Assembly (NCBI RefSeq): GCF_002210095.1
Contig: NZ_AQQR01000025.1
Coordinates: forward strand, 1 to 54,331
Length of the DNA: 54,331 nucleotides
From: Marinibacterium profundimaris
Lineage (GTDB): Bacteria; Pseudomonadota; Alphaproteobacteria; Rhodobacterales; Rhodobacteraceae
Reading direction: 5' to 3'
Part shown: in pieces, positions 36,254 through 45,328 of the stretch
Position numbering within the stretch: the first letter of the stretch is position 1
Layout of the letters: each line of letters starts with the position of its first letter
Translations under genes and position numbers: made by a program
The notes under the pieces: generated by a model
Databases searched by the model: none
What the model was told of the DNA's origin: nothing
What the model saw: only the letters and a program-made list of their open reading frames with translations

Positions 36254-36592
36254 CTAGTGCAGGCGACCGCCGCTGGGGACCTCGAGGTCGGGACGGGCCA
36301 GGACGATTGCGCCGTCGTCGTCCGGAAAGCCCAGCACCAGCACCTCGGACATGAAGCGGCCGATCTGGCGGGGCGGGAAGTTCACCACCGCCATGACCTG
36401 CTGGCCGACCAGCTTTTCGGGCACGTAATGGACAGTGATCTGGGCCGAGGATTTCTTTTCCCCGATCTCCGCGCCGAAATCGATCCAGAGCTTGATCGCC
36501 GGCTTGCGCGCCTCCGGGTAGGGCTCGGCCCGGGTGATCGTTCCGACGCGGATGTCGACCTTCAGGAAATCGTCGAAGGAGATCTCATCCAT
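36254..36592 (-). CDS. csaA: CsaA-type tRNA-binding protein
   Basis: A 112-residue EMAP/OB-fold protein: [48 protein letters not shown] are typical of CsaA, an export-related chaperone in Bacillus with a tRNA-binding fold. In alphaproteobacteria its role is less clear. Its ATG overlaps the proC stop by eight bases, so it is translationally coupled. Confidence 0.93.
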   Translation of the reverse strand: MDEISFDDFLKVDIRVGTITRAEPYPEARKPAIKLWIDFGAEIGEKKSSAQITVHYVPEKLVGQQVMAVVNFPPRQIGRFMSEVLVLGFPDDDGAIVLARPDLEVPSGGRLH

Positions 36593-37397
36593 TGGCCAGC
36601 TCCTTCGACCGCGCCACCGCCGCGCCCACCGTGCGGCGGATCAGCGGTTTCAGCCCGTCCTCGGCCATCAGCACCTCGAGCCCGGCCTGGGTGGTGCCGT
36701 TGGGCGAGGTCACGTTGATCCGAAGCTGCTCGGGGGTGTCGTCCGAACTGTCGGCCAGGGCCCCTGCCCCGGCGACGGTCGAGATCGCCAGCTGCATCGC
36801 CATCTCCGGCGGCAGACCCTCGGCCTCGCCGGCGGCGGCCATCGCCTCGATCATGTGGAAGACATAGGCCGGGCCGGAGCCGCTGAGACCGGTGACCGCG
36901 TCGATCTGGGCCTCGGTCTCGAGCCGGACGGTGCGGCCGATGGAGGCCAGCAGCGCCTCGGCCAGGTCGAGTTCGGAGGCCGCCACGTTGGCGTTGCCGA
37001 CCAGCGCCGTGATGCCCCGCCGGATCGCCGCGGGCGTGTTGGGCATGGCGCGGATCACCGGGGTCGAAGCGCCCAGGGTCTTTTCGAAATGCGAAATCGG
37101 GGTGCCGGCGGCGACCGAGACAAAGACCGTCCGGCCATTGCCGAAGGCCTGCAGCTCGGGCAGTGCCTCGGCCATGATCTGCGGCTTGACGGCCACGAGC
37201 ACGATGGCCGGATCCTCGGGCAGATCTTCGTTCAGGTGGATGTCCTGGCCCGCAAGCCAGTCGGACGGGTTCGGATCCCGGACCCAGACCGATTGCGCCG
37301 GAACCGCGCCCGACAGCCAGCCTTCGAGCATTGCCGAGCCCATCTTGCCACAGCCCAGAAGCACCAGCCCCCGGGCCGCCAGTTCATCGTAATTCAT
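36585..37397 (-). CDS. proC: Pyrroline-5-carboxylate reductase
   Basis: Last step of proline synthesis, NAD(P)H-dependent reduction of pyrroline-5-carboxylate. 270 residues. Rossmann motif [12 protein letters not shown] near residue 12, [17 protein letters not shown], and the signature [21 protein letters not shown] (in part) and [11 protein letters not shown]. Middle gene of YbjN-proC-csaA on the minus strand. Confidence 0.97.
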   Translation of the reverse strand: MNYDELAARGLVLLGCGKMGSAMLEGWLSGAVPAQSVWVRDPNPSDWLAGQDIHLNEDLPEDPAIVLVAVKPQIMAEALPELQAFGNGRTVFVSVAAGTPISHFEKTLGASTPVIRAMPNTPAAIRRGITALVGNANVAASELDLAEALLASIGRTVRLETEAQIDAVTGLSGSGPAYVFHMIEAMAAAGEAEGLPPEMAMQLAISTVAGAGALADSSDDTPEQLRINVTSPNGTTQAGLEVLMAEDGLKPLIRRTVGAAVARSKELANG

Positions 37398-37465
37398 CGG
37401 ATGCCCCCAGTCGTCCCATAGTCATGACCGGACCGCGCGGGACCTTGCCCGCCCGGCCCTGTTCA

Positions 37466-37486
37466 AGGCCCGGCTCACCCGGGCCT
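37466..37486. terminator. GC-rich hairpin between the YbjN gene and proC
   Basis: Arms AGGCCCGG and CCGGGCCT flank five bases, 14 bases past the YbjN stop and 69 bases before the proC start. It could attenuate readthrough into proC. Confidence 0.5.
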
Positions 37487-37499
37487 CGGGACCGGGACA

Positions 37500-38000
37500 T
37501 TAGGCGCGGCCGTAGGCCTCTGCAATGGCAACCTGCAGCGCATCCTTCGGGGTCCGGTCGCCCCAGACCAGCAGCTGCATCGCGGGATAATACCGTTCGG
37601 CATTCAGCACCGCCGCCATGATCAGCGTGTCGATCTGTTCCGGCGTGGCCATCTGCCCGCCCGACAGGACCAGCCCGTAGCGGTAGACCATCAGCTTCTG
37701 CGCGGCCCAGAAGGTGAAGGAGCCGGTCCAGCACTGGTCGTTGATCGCGTTCAGAAGTTCGTAAAGGTCGGCGTGGCGTTCCTCGGGTGGCTCCATCTCG
37801 AAGGTGCAGACCATCCGCAGGGTTTCATCGTAGCCCGACCAGGCCAGGGTGATCGAGTAGGTGCGCCACTGTCCTTCCACGGCCATCGCGATCTGATCGT
37901 CGCCGATCCGGTCGAAGTCCCAGTCGTTGTGTTCGGCCAGGTGTTCGACGATGTCGATGGGGTGAATTTCGTCTTCCAGGATGTGCTCGGAAAGGGCCAT
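37500..38000 (-). CDS. YbjN domain-containing protein
   Basis: A 166-residue soluble protein. IDIVEHLAEHNDWDFDRIGDDQIAMAVEGQW (in part), RMVCTFEMEPPEERHADLYELLNAIN and YRYGLVLSGGQ match the YbjN/type III secretion chaperone-like fold. In enterobacteria YbjN affects motility and stress; in alphaproteobacteria the protein precedes proC but its role is unknown. Start has no alternative nearby. Confidence 0.88.
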   Translation of the reverse strand: MALSEHILEDEIHPIDIVEHLAEHNDWDFDRIGDDQIAMAVEGQWRTYSITLAWSGYDETLRMVCTFEMEPPEERHADLYELLNAINDQCWTGSFTFWAAQKLMVYRYGLVLSGGQMATPEQIDTLIMAAVLNAERYYPAMQLLVWGDRTPKDALQVAIAEAYGRA

Positions 38001-38280
38001 GATGCCACCTCGTTGTCACTAGGGTACGTAAGCTTTTGGGCCCCGACCGCTAGGTGCCTGTTCTACAAGCCGGGGCTCGCCCCCGTGCCCGCACTAAATA
38101 TGGTGCGGGCGTCAAAGGCCGCTGGCAACCTTTTATTTGGGGATAAGCCCAATTTCTTGTGGATCACCCTGTGGGGACCCCGAAATGTCGTGAAAGCTTT
38201 GCAAAAAGGGGCTGCGCGGCGCCCGTTTCACAGGCTGGCCGCGTCTGCGGCGCCCCGTTGGCGTCGGCCAGGGGCGTGTC
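38001..38280. other. Intergenic region with an AT-rich segment
   Basis: No supported gene. An AT-rich part at 38090-38165 contains ATTTGGGGATAAGCCCAAT (a short stem around GATAAG) and likely holds the minus-strand YbjN promoter. No confident promoter or RNA assigned. Confidence 0.5.
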
Positions 38281-38318
38281 CGTTCCGGCCCGGCCCGCAG
38301 AGGCGCCGGGCCGGAACG
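38281..38318. terminator. 14-bp perfect hairpin after ubiK
   Basis: Arms CGTTCCGGCCCGGC and GCCGGGCCGGAACG flank a ten-base loop. It starts six bases past the ubiK stop on the minus strand. One of the strongest GC-rich stems in the window; no T run follows. Confidence 0.75.
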
Positions 38319-38324
38319 CGGGCA

Positions 38325-38573
38325 TCAATTGTCGTGCTTGGCCTCGAGCGCGGCGATGCGCGCCTCGAGCGCGGCGTTTTCCTCGCGCGCCTTCTGGGCC
38401 ATGGCGCGCACGGCATCGAATTCCTCGCGCGTCACGAAATCGCGATCGGCGAGCCAGCGGTCCATCATGGATTTCACGGCCGTCTCGGCCTCTTCCCGCG
38501 CGCCATGCGCAACGCCCATGGCGTTGGTCACCAGCTGCGATATGTCGTCCATGAGCTTGTTGCGGGTCTGCAT
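38325..38573 (-). CDS. ubiK: UbiK family ubiquinone biosynthesis accessory factor
   Basis: An 82-residue helical protein: MQTRNKLMDDISQLVTNAMG, then a coiled coil with RDFVTREEFDAVRAMAQKAREENAALEARIAALEAK (in part). This is the BMFP/YqiC pattern; UbiK assists the ubiquinone biosynthesis enzymes at the membrane in enterobacteria. GGAG lies upstream of the ATG. Divergent from lgt. Confidence 0.87.
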   Translation of the reverse strand: MQTRNKLMDDISQLVTNAMGVAHGAREEAETAVKSMMDRWLADRDFVTREEFDAVRAMAQKAREENAALEARIAALEAKHDN

Positions 38574-38666
38574 CTGTCATCTCCGTAAGGGCTTAGGTCC
38601 TATATGGAGGCGCGGGCCCCGAGGGGCAAGGTTGACGCGCCCACGGGCCACGGGCAAAGGAGCGCC

Positions 38667-39563
38667 ATGATCCCAGCTGTCCTGCAATTCCCCGATCTGT
38701 CGCCCACGCTGTTCTCGATCGAGATCGGCAGCTTTACCTTCGCCCTGCGCTGGTATGCGCTGGCCTATATCGCGGGCATCCTGATCGCCTGGCGCATGGC
38801 CGTGGCGGCAGTGCGCGCGCCCCGGCTCTGGCCGGGCGAGAGCCCGCCGATGAATGACCGCCAGATCGAGGACATGCTGACCTGGATCATCCTCGGCGTG
38901 ATCCTCGGCGGCCGGCTGGGCTTCGTGCTGTTTTACCAGCCGGAGTATTACCTCAGCCATCCGGCCGAGATCCTGAAGGTCTGGCAGGGCGGCATGGCCT
39001 TTCACGGCGGGCTGATCGGGGTGATCGTCGCCGCCTGGCTTTACACCCGCCGCCAGGGCATCCCGCAGCTCAGCGCCGCCGACCTGATCGCCTATACCGT
39101 TCCGCCGGGGCTTCTGCTGGGCCGGTTGTCGAACTTCGTGAACGCAGAGCTTTGGGGCCGCGCCTCGGACCTGCCCTGGGCGGTGGTGTTTCCCGGCCCG
39201 CGCGCGCAGGAATGTCCGGGGGTCAAGGGCCTCTGCGCGCGCCACCCCTCGCAGCTGTACGAGGCGGGGCTGGAAGGGCTGCTGCTGGGCCTGCTGCTGA
39301 TCGTGCTGGTCTGGCGCCGCGATGCGCTGAAGGCGCCGGGGCTGGTCTGCGGTGTCTTTTTCACCGGCTACGGCGCGGCGCGGTTCTTCGTCGAATTCTT
39401 CCGCCAGCCGGATCCGCAGTTCGTCTCGGACGGCAATCCGCTGGGGCTGGCGTGGCAGGTGGGCGGCTACGGCCTGACCCAGGGCCAGGCGCTGTCGCTG
39501 CCGATGATCGCGGTGGGGCTGTTCCTTGCGCTGCGCGCCCGCCGGCGGGCGCGGACGGCATGA
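38667..39563 (+). CDS. lgt: Prolipoprotein diacylglyceryl transferase
   Basis: Transfers diacylglycerol to the lipobox cysteine of prolipoproteins at the inner membrane. 298 residues, seven membrane segments. Visible motifs: [36 protein letters not shown] with the essential histidine, and the signature [21 protein letters not shown] precedes the ATG. Its stop overlaps midA by four bases (ATGA). Substrates in this window include the M48 lipoprotein and the 25-residue lipoprotein. Confidence 0.97.
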   Translation: MIPAVLQFPDLSPTLFSIEIGSFTFALRWYALAYIAGILIAWRMAVAAVRAPRLWPGESPPMNDRQIEDMLTWIILGVILGGRLGFVLFYQPEYYLSHPAEILKVWQGGMAFHGGLIGVIVAAWLYTRRQGIPQLSAADLIAYTVPPGLLLGRLSNFVNAELWGRASDLPWAVVFPGPRAQECPGVKGLCARHPSQLYEAGLEGLLLGLLLIVLVWRRDALKAPGLVCGVFFTGYGAARFFVEFFRQPDPQFVSDGNPLGLAWQVGGYGLTQGQALSLPMIAVGLFLALRARRRARTA

Positions 39564-40618
39564 GCCTGACCGATCACCTCGTGGCCCGGATCCGCACCGA
39601 GGGGCCGCTGAGCATCGCCGATTACATGGGCGACTGCCTGCTGCATCCCACCATGGGCTATTACACCACCCGCGATCCGCTGGGGGCGGCGGGGGATTTC
39701 ACCACCGCGCCCGAGATTTCGCAGATGTTCGGGGAAATGCTGGGCCTGTGCCTCGCGCAATGCTGGCTGGACCAGGGGCAGCCCGACCGTTTCGTGCTGG
39801 CCGAGCTTGGGCCCGGCCGGGGCACTTTGATGGCAGACGTACTGCGCGCGACCCGCGCGGTGCCGGGCTTCCGCGACGCCGCGCAGGTCGTTCTGGTCGA
39901 GGCCTCCCCCACCCTGCGCAAGGCCCAGGCCGAGCGCCTCGCCGGCGAGGATTCGGCCTGGCGCGACCAGGTGGCGGACCTGCCCGAGGGACCACTGTAT
40001 CTTCTGGCCAACGAATTCTTCGACGCCCTGCCGATCCGCCAGTTTGTCCGCGACGGCAGCGGCTGGCGCGAGCGTCGCGTCGGGCTGGAGGGCGAGGCGC
40101 TGGCCTTCGGGCTTGGCCCCGCCGGGCCGCAACCGGCGCTGGCGCACCGGCTGGAGGACACGGCAGAGGGCGATCTGGTGGAAATCTGCCCGGCGCTGCC
40201 CGGAATTGCAGCAGAGATCGGCCGGCGCATCGAAACCCACGGCGGTGCCGCGCTGATCGTGGATTACGGCGGCTGGCGTTCTCTGGGCGACACGCTGCAG
40301 GCGCTGCGCGCGCATCAGAAGACCGACCCGCTGGAGACCCCCGGCAGTGCCGACCTGACCGCCCATGTCGATTTCGAGGCAATCGCGCGGGCCACGCCGT
40401 CGCGGGCCACGGCGATGACCACGCAGGGGGTCTTTCTCGAGCGTCTGGGCATCACCGCGCGGGCCCAGGCGCTGGCGCGCGGGATGGATGAGACGACCCT
40501 TGACGCGCATGTTGCGGCACATCGGCGGTTGACGCACCCGGATGAAATGGGAAACCTGTTCCAGGTGCTGGGGCTTCATCCGGCACGGGCCAATCCTCCC
40601 GCCGGGCTCTATCCTTAA
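39560..40618 (+). CDS. MidA/NDUFAF7-type SAM-dependent methyltransferase
   Basis: A 352-residue protein of the DUF185/MidA family: [36 protein letters not shown] (in part), QMFGEMLG, the SAM motif [28 protein letters not shown] and VDYGG. The eukaryotic relative NDUFAF7 methylates an arginine in complex I; the bacterial substrate is not established. Coupled by four bases to lgt and by one base to pgeF. Confidence 0.92.
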   Translation: MSLTDHLVARIRTEGPLSIADYMGDCLLHPTMGYYTTRDPLGAAGDFTTAPEISQMFGEMLGLCLAQCWLDQGQPDRFVLAELGPGRGTLMADVLRATRAVPGFRDAAQVVLVEASPTLRKAQAERLAGEDSAWRDQVADLPEGPLYLLANEFFDALPIRQFVRDGSGWRERRVGLEGEALAFGLGPAGPQPALAHRLEDTAEGDLVEICPALPGIAAEIGRRIETHGGAALIVDYGGWRSLGDTLQALRAHQKTDPLETPGSADLTAHVDFEAIARATPSRATAMTTQGVFLERLGITARAQALARGMDETTLDAHVAAHRRLTHPDEMGNLFQVLGLHPARANPPAGLYP

Positions 40619-41370
40619 TGCTCGAAGTACTCACCTCCACCGAACTTGCCCCCGTCGCGCACGGGTTCTTTACCCGCAGGGGTGGCGCATCCTCGGGTAT
40701 CTTCGAAGGGCTGAACTGCGGCCGGGCCTCGTCGGACCAGACCGAGGCGGTGGCGATCAACCGCGCCCGCGTGGCCGAGGCGCTGGATGTCCCGCACGAG
40801 GCGCTGGTGGGCGTCAAACAGGTGCATTCCGCCCGGGCCCTTCTGGTCGACGCACCGATGAGCGATTTCCCGGAGGCCGACGCGCTGGTCACCGCGGTGC
40901 CGGGGCTGGCGCTGACGGTCCTGACGGCGGATTGCCAGCCGGTGCTCTTTGCCGACCGCAAGGCCGGTGTCGTGGGCGCGGCCCATGCGGGATGGCGCGG
41001 GGCGCTGGACGGCGTGCTGGAGGCCACGATCGAGACCATGGAACAGGCCGGCGCCACGCGCGGGGACATCGTCGCCGTGATCGGCCCGACGATCAGCCAG
41101 CGCAATTACGAGGTCGGCCCGGAATTCCTGGACACCTTCATGGCGGAGGCGCCGGAAAACGCGCGCTTCTTCGCCAATGGCGAAGGGGACCGGCTGCAGT
41201 TCGATCTGCCGGGCTATGGTCTGCACCGGCTGCGCAGCGCGGGCGTCGGCCACGCGGAATGGACGCGCCACTGCACTTATTCCGATGCCGACCGCTTCTA
41301 TTCCTACCGCCGCGCCACCCATGCGCGCGAGGCCGATTACGGCCGCCTGCTGTCCGCCATCCGCCTGTAA
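40618..41370 (+). CDS. pgeF: Peptidoglycan editing factor PgeF
   Basis: A 250-residue protein of the DUF152/multicopper-oxidase-like family that hydrolyses misincorporated residues in peptidoglycan precursors in E. coli (YfiH). Motifs: HGFFTRRGGASSGIFEGLN, KQVHS, LTADCQPVLFAD with the zinc cysteine, AAHAGWRG with a zinc histidine, and HCTYSDADRFYSYRR. The ATG shares its A with the midA stop codon (TAATG). Confidence 0.93.
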   Translation: MLEVLTSTELAPVAHGFFTRRGGASSGIFEGLNCGRASSDQTEAVAINRARVAEALDVPHEALVGVKQVHSARALLVDAPMSDFPEADALVTAVPGLALTVLTADCQPVLFADRKAGVVGAAHAGWRGALDGVLEATIETMEQAGATRGDIVAVIGPTISQRNYEVGPEFLDTFMAEAPENARFFANGEGDRLQFDLPGYGLHRLRSAGVGHAEWTRHCTYSDADRFYSYRRATHAREADYGRLLSAIRL

Positions 41371-41790
41371 GCCGGGCAATCTCCTGCACCAGATCGGGAT
41401 CTTGCCGAGCGACCGGGCCACCGGGGACCGGCCGTCCGACGGTGCGCGAATAGCACTGCGGCATGGCTGGACAGGTGATCTCTGTGTCCCAACCCCCAGC
41501 AAGCGCGTCCGCAGCATCACAATTGTGTCGCAAATATGGCGCATATTTTCAGGCCTGATTCGAGCGCTTATCGACGAAATGTGGCGGGATTCCACCCCGA
41601 TCCGTAAACAATCCCTTAACAAGAAAAGGAATTGCCGCCGGTCCAGAGGCGGATAGGTCTTATTTTTGACAAAGGTCGGGAAAAATCGAATGTTTGCGGC
41701 AGAAGTTGTCACATCCATTCAGTGTCCTTCTGTCGTTGTCGGTGGGGGCCGGCGCAGATGCGACCCTAGCTTGCCAGGGCCGTCTACTAC
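41371..41790. other. Long intergenic region with an AT-rich palindrome
   Basis: Some 420 bases without a supported gene. From about 41510 to 41700 the sequence is markedly AT-rich. It contains the palindrome with arms AAATATG and CATATTT around GCG at 41532-41548, and CCTTAACAAG near 41610. It is probably the regulatory region of the Hint-domain gene. Confidence 0.6.
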
Positions 41791-42555
41791 ATGACCATGA
41801 ATCGCTCCGCCGCGTCCTTCGTGTCGCGTTCCGAACCTGCTATTGCCACACCTGCCACCACGCCCCGGGCCACGCCCCCGGCGGTGCCCGGAAACCGTCC
41901 GCGGATGCGCCGCTATCGCATCCGCAGCCTGACGCCGAACGGCGACATCACTGAGAATTTCCAGATCGCCCCGGCCCTTCCGCTGTTCGAAGAGGCCTTT
42001 TCGGCCTTTGCGCGCGGTTCGACCCTGGACACCGACGCCGGCCCGATGGCGATCGAAGACCTGCTGCCAGGCGACCGCGTGATGACCCGCGACGGCGGAC
42101 CGATGCAGGTTCGCTGGATCGGCAGCACGATCTACGTTCCGGGCCATTCCAGCCACCTGGAGCGCAACCTGCACCTCACCCGCATCATGGCCGACAGCTT
42201 TGGCCTGGCGCGTCCCGCCTCGTGCCTGCTGACCGGCCCGGCCGCGCGGCTGATGCAGGGCGGGCCCGACAGCGTGCTGACGCCGGTGCGGACCTATGTC
42301 GACGGGGTGAGCATCATCGAGACCGCGCCGCCCGCGCCGGTGGAGCTGTTCCACCTCTGCCTCTCGCGGCACGCGGTGATCCGGGTCTCGGGGCTGGATT
42401 TCGAAACCTACCATCCCGGCGCCGACGCGGCCCGGCGCGTTGGACAAAGCCTGCGCCCGATCTTCATGGGCATGTTCCCGGGGCTGAGCGGACTAGAGGA
42501 CTTCGGCCGCCCCGCCTACAAGCGCGCGCCCTGCGGGTTCTCGCAGGCCCTGTAA
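41791..42555 (+). CDS. Hint domain-containing protein (degenerate)
   Basis: A 254-residue protein with a Pro/Ala-rich N-terminus (about 1-40) followed by a Hint-like region: FARGSTLDTDAGPMAIEDLLPGDRVMTRDGG, MQVRWIGSTIYVPG (in part), and a later VELFHLCLSRHAVIRVSGLDFETYHPGA. The Rhodobacteraceae Hint_2 type usually has a cysteine nucleophile at the GT position and an SPQHR motif; here the first is RGST without cysteine and the second is not visible, so self-cleavage is unlikely. Start could be the ATG at 41791 or 41797. No secretion signal is seen. Confidence 0.78.
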   Translation: MTMNRSAASFVSRSEPAIATPATTPRATPPAVPGNRPRMRRYRIRSLTPNGDITENFQIAPALPLFEEAFSAFARGSTLDTDAGPMAIEDLLPGDRVMTRDGGPMQVRWIGSTIYVPGHSSHLERNLHLTRIMADSFGLARPASCLLTGPAARLMQGGPDSVLTPVRTYVDGVSIIETAPPAPVELFHLCLSRHAVIRVSGLDFETYHPGADAARRVGQSLRPIFMGMFPGLSGLEDFGRPAYKRAPCGFSQAL

Positions 42556-42611
42556 CCCCGCGCCATGGCCCGGGCCGCCCATGCCGTGGCCCGGGGACGG
42601 CAGACCAGGCC

Positions 42612-42678
42612 GGGGGCTCTGCCCCCGTCCGCTGCGCGGACTCCCCCGGAGGTATTTGGGCCAAGAAGAAGACCGGGG
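42612..42678 (+). repeat. Composite intergenic repeat, full copy (B7)
   Basis: Hairpin GGGGGCTCTGCCCCC (42612-42626), palindrome with arms GTCCGC and GCGGAC (42627-42641), then TCCCCCGGAGGTATTT followed by GGGCCAAGAAGAAGACC. It lies between the convergent Hint-domain gene and purK. Confidence 0.92.
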
Positions 42679-42691
42679 AACGGCCCCCGCG

Positions 42692-43765
42692 TCAGGCGGG
42701 GCGCTGGATGCGGTTGACGTGGCCCATCTTGCGGCCCGGGCGGGTTTCGGCCTTGCCATAAAGGTGGATCTGGGTGTCGGCAGTCGAGAGCAGGTTCGGA
42801 AGGCGGTCCATGTCGTGGCCGATCAGGTTCTCCATCACCACGTCGGCATGGCGCTGACCGTCGCCCAGCGGCAGGCCCGCAACCGCGCGCATGTGCTGTT
42901 CGAACTGGTCCACCGCACAGCCCGCCTGGGTCCAGTGGCCGGAATTGTGCACGCGCGGGGCGATCTCGTTCACCACGAGGCCGGAGCGGGTCACGAAGAG
43001 TTCCACCCCCATGACGCCGACATAGTCCAGCGCGTTCAGGATGCGGCCTGCCAGAAGGACGGCGTCGGTCCGCTGGGCGGTGGAGAGTTCGGCCGGGACC
43101 GTAGTGCAGCGCAGTATGCCCTCGCGGTGGACGTTCTGGCCCGGGTCGAAGGCGGCGACGCGCCCGTCAAGCCCGCGCGCAGCGATCACCGAGACCTCGG
43201 AGCGGAAGGGCACGAAGCCTTCGAGGATGGCGGGGGCGCCGTTGAGCGCGGCGAGAGCATCGGCGGCCTGGTCGGGCGTCTCGATCTTCACCTGGCCCTT
43301 GCCGTCATAGCCGAAACGGCGGGTCTTCAGGATCGCCGGCGTGCCGATCGTCTCCAGCGCCGCCTCGAGGGCGGGCAGATCGGGGATGTCGGCGAAGGGC
43401 GCGGTCAGAAGCCCGAGATCGGTGAGCCAGGTCTTTTCGGTCAGGCGGTCCTGGCTGACGCGCAGCGCCTCGCGGCCCGGGCGGATCGGACGCAGGGTTT
43501 CCAGCAGGTCCAGCGCCTCGGTCGGGATGTTTTCGAATTCATAGGTGATCACGTCGACCGCGTCGGCGAAGGCGCGCAGCGCGTCGGTATCGTCATAGCT
43601 GGCGGTGGTCACGGTTTCGCAGACCTGGCCGGCGGGCGGGTCCTGCGACGGCTCGAACACGTGGCAGCGCAGGCCCAGCCGCGCCGCCGCGATGGCGAGC
43701 ATGCGGCCCAGCTGACCGCCGCCGAGGATGCCGATCACGGAACCGGGAACGAGAGCGTCAGTCAT
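42692..43765 (-). CDS. purK: N5-carboxyaminoimidazole ribonucleotide synthetase
   Basis: ATP-grasp enzyme of purine synthesis making N5-CAIR from AIR, bicarbonate and ATP. 357 residues. Motifs: IGILGGGQLGRMLAIAAARLG, EFENIPTEAL, LKTRRFGYDGKGQ, EGFVPFRSEVSVI, and NEIAPRVHNSGHWT. ATG at 43765 chosen, four bases past the purE stop; an ATG at 43777 would overlap purE by eight bases. Ends next to a composite repeat. Confidence 0.96.
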   Translation of the reverse strand: MTDALVPGSVIGILGGGQLGRMLAIAAARLGLRCHVFEPSQDPPAGQVCETVTTASYDDTDALRAFADAVDVITYEFENIPTEALDLLETLRPIRPGREALRVSQDRLTEKTWLTDLGLLTAPFADIPDLPALEAALETIGTPAILKTRRFGYDGKGQVKIETPDQAADALAALNGAPAILEGFVPFRSEVSVIAARGLDGRVAAFDPGQNVHREGILRCTTVPAELSTAQRTDAVLLAGRILNALDYVGVMGVELFVTRSGLVVNEIAPRVHNSGHWTQAGCAVDQFEQHMRAVAGLPLGDGQRHADVVMENLIGHDMDRLPNLLSTADTQIHLYGKAETRPGRKMGHVNRIQRPA

Positions 43766-43769
43766 GGAG

Positions 43770-44258
43770 TCAGTCATCCTGCGGTTCGTCGGGGATGGAG
43801 GCCGAGAGCTCGGCCCGCCAGGTGTCGAGCCGTTTGGCCAGCGCCGGATCGGAGGTGGCAAGGATCGCGGCGGCCATCAGCCCGGCATTGGCCGCCCCGG
43901 CAGCGCCGATCGCCATGGTGGCCACGGGAAAGCCGCGCGGCATCTGCACGATGGAATAAAGCGAATCGACACCCGACAGCGCGCGGGTCTGCACCGGCAC
44001 GCCGATCACCGGCACCCGCGTCTTCGAGGCCATCATGCCCGGCAGATGGGCGGCCCCGCCCGCGCCCGCGATGATGACCTTCAGGCCCCGCGACGCGGCG
44101 GTCTTGCCGTAATCCCACAGCCGGTCCGGTGTGCGGTGGGCCGAGACGATGCGTTTTTCGTAAGGCACGCCGAGCGTGTCGAGCATGTCGGCGGCCTCTT
44201 TCATCGTGGGCCAGTCGGACTGGCTGCCCATGATGATCCCCACCTCGATATCGCTCAT
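43770..44258 (-). CDS. purE: N5-CAIR mutase, catalytic subunit
   Basis: Converts N5-CAIR to CAIR; 162 residues. [46 protein letters not shown] and [23 protein letters not shown] (in part) are characteristic of class I PurE. First gene of purE-purK, behind a good promoter candidate. Confidence 0.97.
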   Translation of the reverse strand: MSDIEVGIIMGSQSDWPTMKEAADMLDTLGVPYEKRIVSAHRTPDRLWDYGKTAASRGLKVIIAGAGGAAHLPGMMASKTRVPVIGVPVQTRALSGVDSLYSIVQMPRGFPVATMAIGAAGAANAGLMAAAILATSDPALAKRLDTWRAELSASIPDEPQDD

Positions 44259-44290
44259 GTCACTTGATCCCCGCTGGCGAAAGAGCGCGT

Positions 44291-44318
44291 ACTATACCGG
44301 GATCGACATGGTGGGCAA
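44291..44318 (-). promoter_or_regulatory. Candidate purE promoter
   Basis: On the minus strand TTGCCC (44318-44313) and TATAGT (44296-44291) are 16 bases apart and end 33 bases before the purE start. No purine riboswitch is apparent in the short leader. Confidence 0.5.
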
Positions 44319-44521
44319 TGCGGGATCGGGGCCGGTGCGGCGCCCCGGGCACAGCCCCGGAAACGGAGCGGAACGATGCTGGAACTTCGGCCCGATTGCG
44401 AGCTCTGAGATCGGAGCCGAGCTGGCGGATGCGGGGTGACGGCTCTGCCCGGTCACCATGGACCGATACCGGCGACCGCGCCGCACCGAATCGGCACAGG
44501 CACACCGCCCGATGTCGGGCG

Positions 44522-44746
44522 TCAGGCGATGATATCGGGGGTCAGACGATCCTCGATCGCTGAAATCTTGTCCTTCAGAAGAAGTTTCTGCTTTTTCAGG
44601 CGCCGTATGGTCAGCTGGTCCCCGGTGCCCTTTTCCTCGAGCGCCGAGATCGCCTCGTCCAGGTCGCGGTGCTGGCGGCGAAAGACCTCCAGCTCGATCC
44701 GCAGCACCTCGTCCGTCTTCATCGCAAGATCTGACTGCACGTTCAT
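44522..44746 (-). CDS. YdcH family (DUF465) small protein
   Basis: A 74-residue helical protein with the YdcH pattern: FRRQHRDLDEAISALEEKG, LTIRRLKKQKLLLKDKISAIE. Function unknown; such proteins often form coiled-coil hairpins. An ATG at 44722 is an alternative start. Divergent from hsp20. About 260 bases between it and purE contain only the purE promoter. Confidence 0.87.
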   Translation of the reverse strand: MNVQSDLAMKTDEVLRIELEVFRRQHRDLDEAISALEEKGTGDQLTIRRLKKQKLLLKDKISAIEDRLTPDIIA

Positions 44747-44813
44747 CCCGGCCAGGTTTTCCAGATATTTGGGGTTATCGAACTATAGGCAGCGCGGGGC
44801 CGTTTCGCCAGCA

Positions 44814-44842
44814 CTTGTTGCGTCTGGCGCGTGACCCCATAT
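44814..44842 (+). promoter_or_regulatory. Heat-shock sigma-32-type promoter of hsp20
   Basis: CTTGTTG (44814-44820), 14 bases, then CCCCATAT (44835-44842). The RpoH consensus is CTTGAA, 13-15 bases, CCCCATNT, so the -10 matches fully and the -35 keeps CTTG. It lies 66 bases before the hsp20 start. Confidence 0.72.
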
Positions 44843-44908
44843 TCTGAGGCAACGGTCGCCATAACGGGGCCGAACACCAACCGTCGCTTTAGACCAAAGG
44901 ACGTGTCG

Positions 44909-45325
44909 ATGACGAAACTCACTCTGGGCTCCTACCCCCATCTTCTGGGGTTCGAGCAGCTGGAACGGCTTCTGGAACGGACGGCAAAGTCCGAGAACGG
45001 AGGCTATCCGCCCTTCAATATCGAACAGACCTCGGATCATTCCTATCGGATCACCCTTGCCGTGGCGGGGTTCCGCGAAGAGGATCTGTCGATAACCGTG
45101 GAGGACCGGCAACTGGTGATCCGGGGACGGCAGGTCGACGACGAGGGAGACGGGCGCGTGTTCCTGCATCGCGGGATCGCGGCGCGCCAGTTTCAGCGGG
45201 TCTTTGTCCTGGCCGATGGGGTCGAGGTCGGTGAGGCGCGGATGGAGAACGGTCTGCTGCACGTGGACCTGGATCGGGCGGTGCCCGAACCGGTGGTGCA
45301 GACGATCCGGATCAGGAAAGGGTAA
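44909..45325 (+). CDS. Hsp20 family small heat-shock protein
   Basis: Alpha-crystallin chaperone of 138 residues. The N-terminus MTKLTLGSYPHLLGFEQLER matches alphaproteobacterial Hsp20; the crystallin domain has YRITLAVAGFREEDLSITVEDRQLVIRG (in part), HRGIAARQFQRVF and an ending MENGLLHVDL. AAAGGA precedes the ATG at 44909. Followed at three bases by a DUF1150 gene, and preceded by a sigma-32-type promoter. Confidence 0.95.
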   Translation: MTKLTLGSYPHLLGFEQLERLLERTAKSENGGYPPFNIEQTSDHSYRITLAVAGFREEDLSITVEDRQLVIRGRQVDDEGDGRVFLHRGIAARQFQRVFVLADGVEVGEARMENGLLHVDLDRAVPEPVVQTIRIRKG

Positions 45326-45328
45326 GGC

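Noticed and set aside
41791-42555. Intein inside a host gene
   Set aside because: No host protein halves flank the Hint-like region and the catalytic cysteine is missing.
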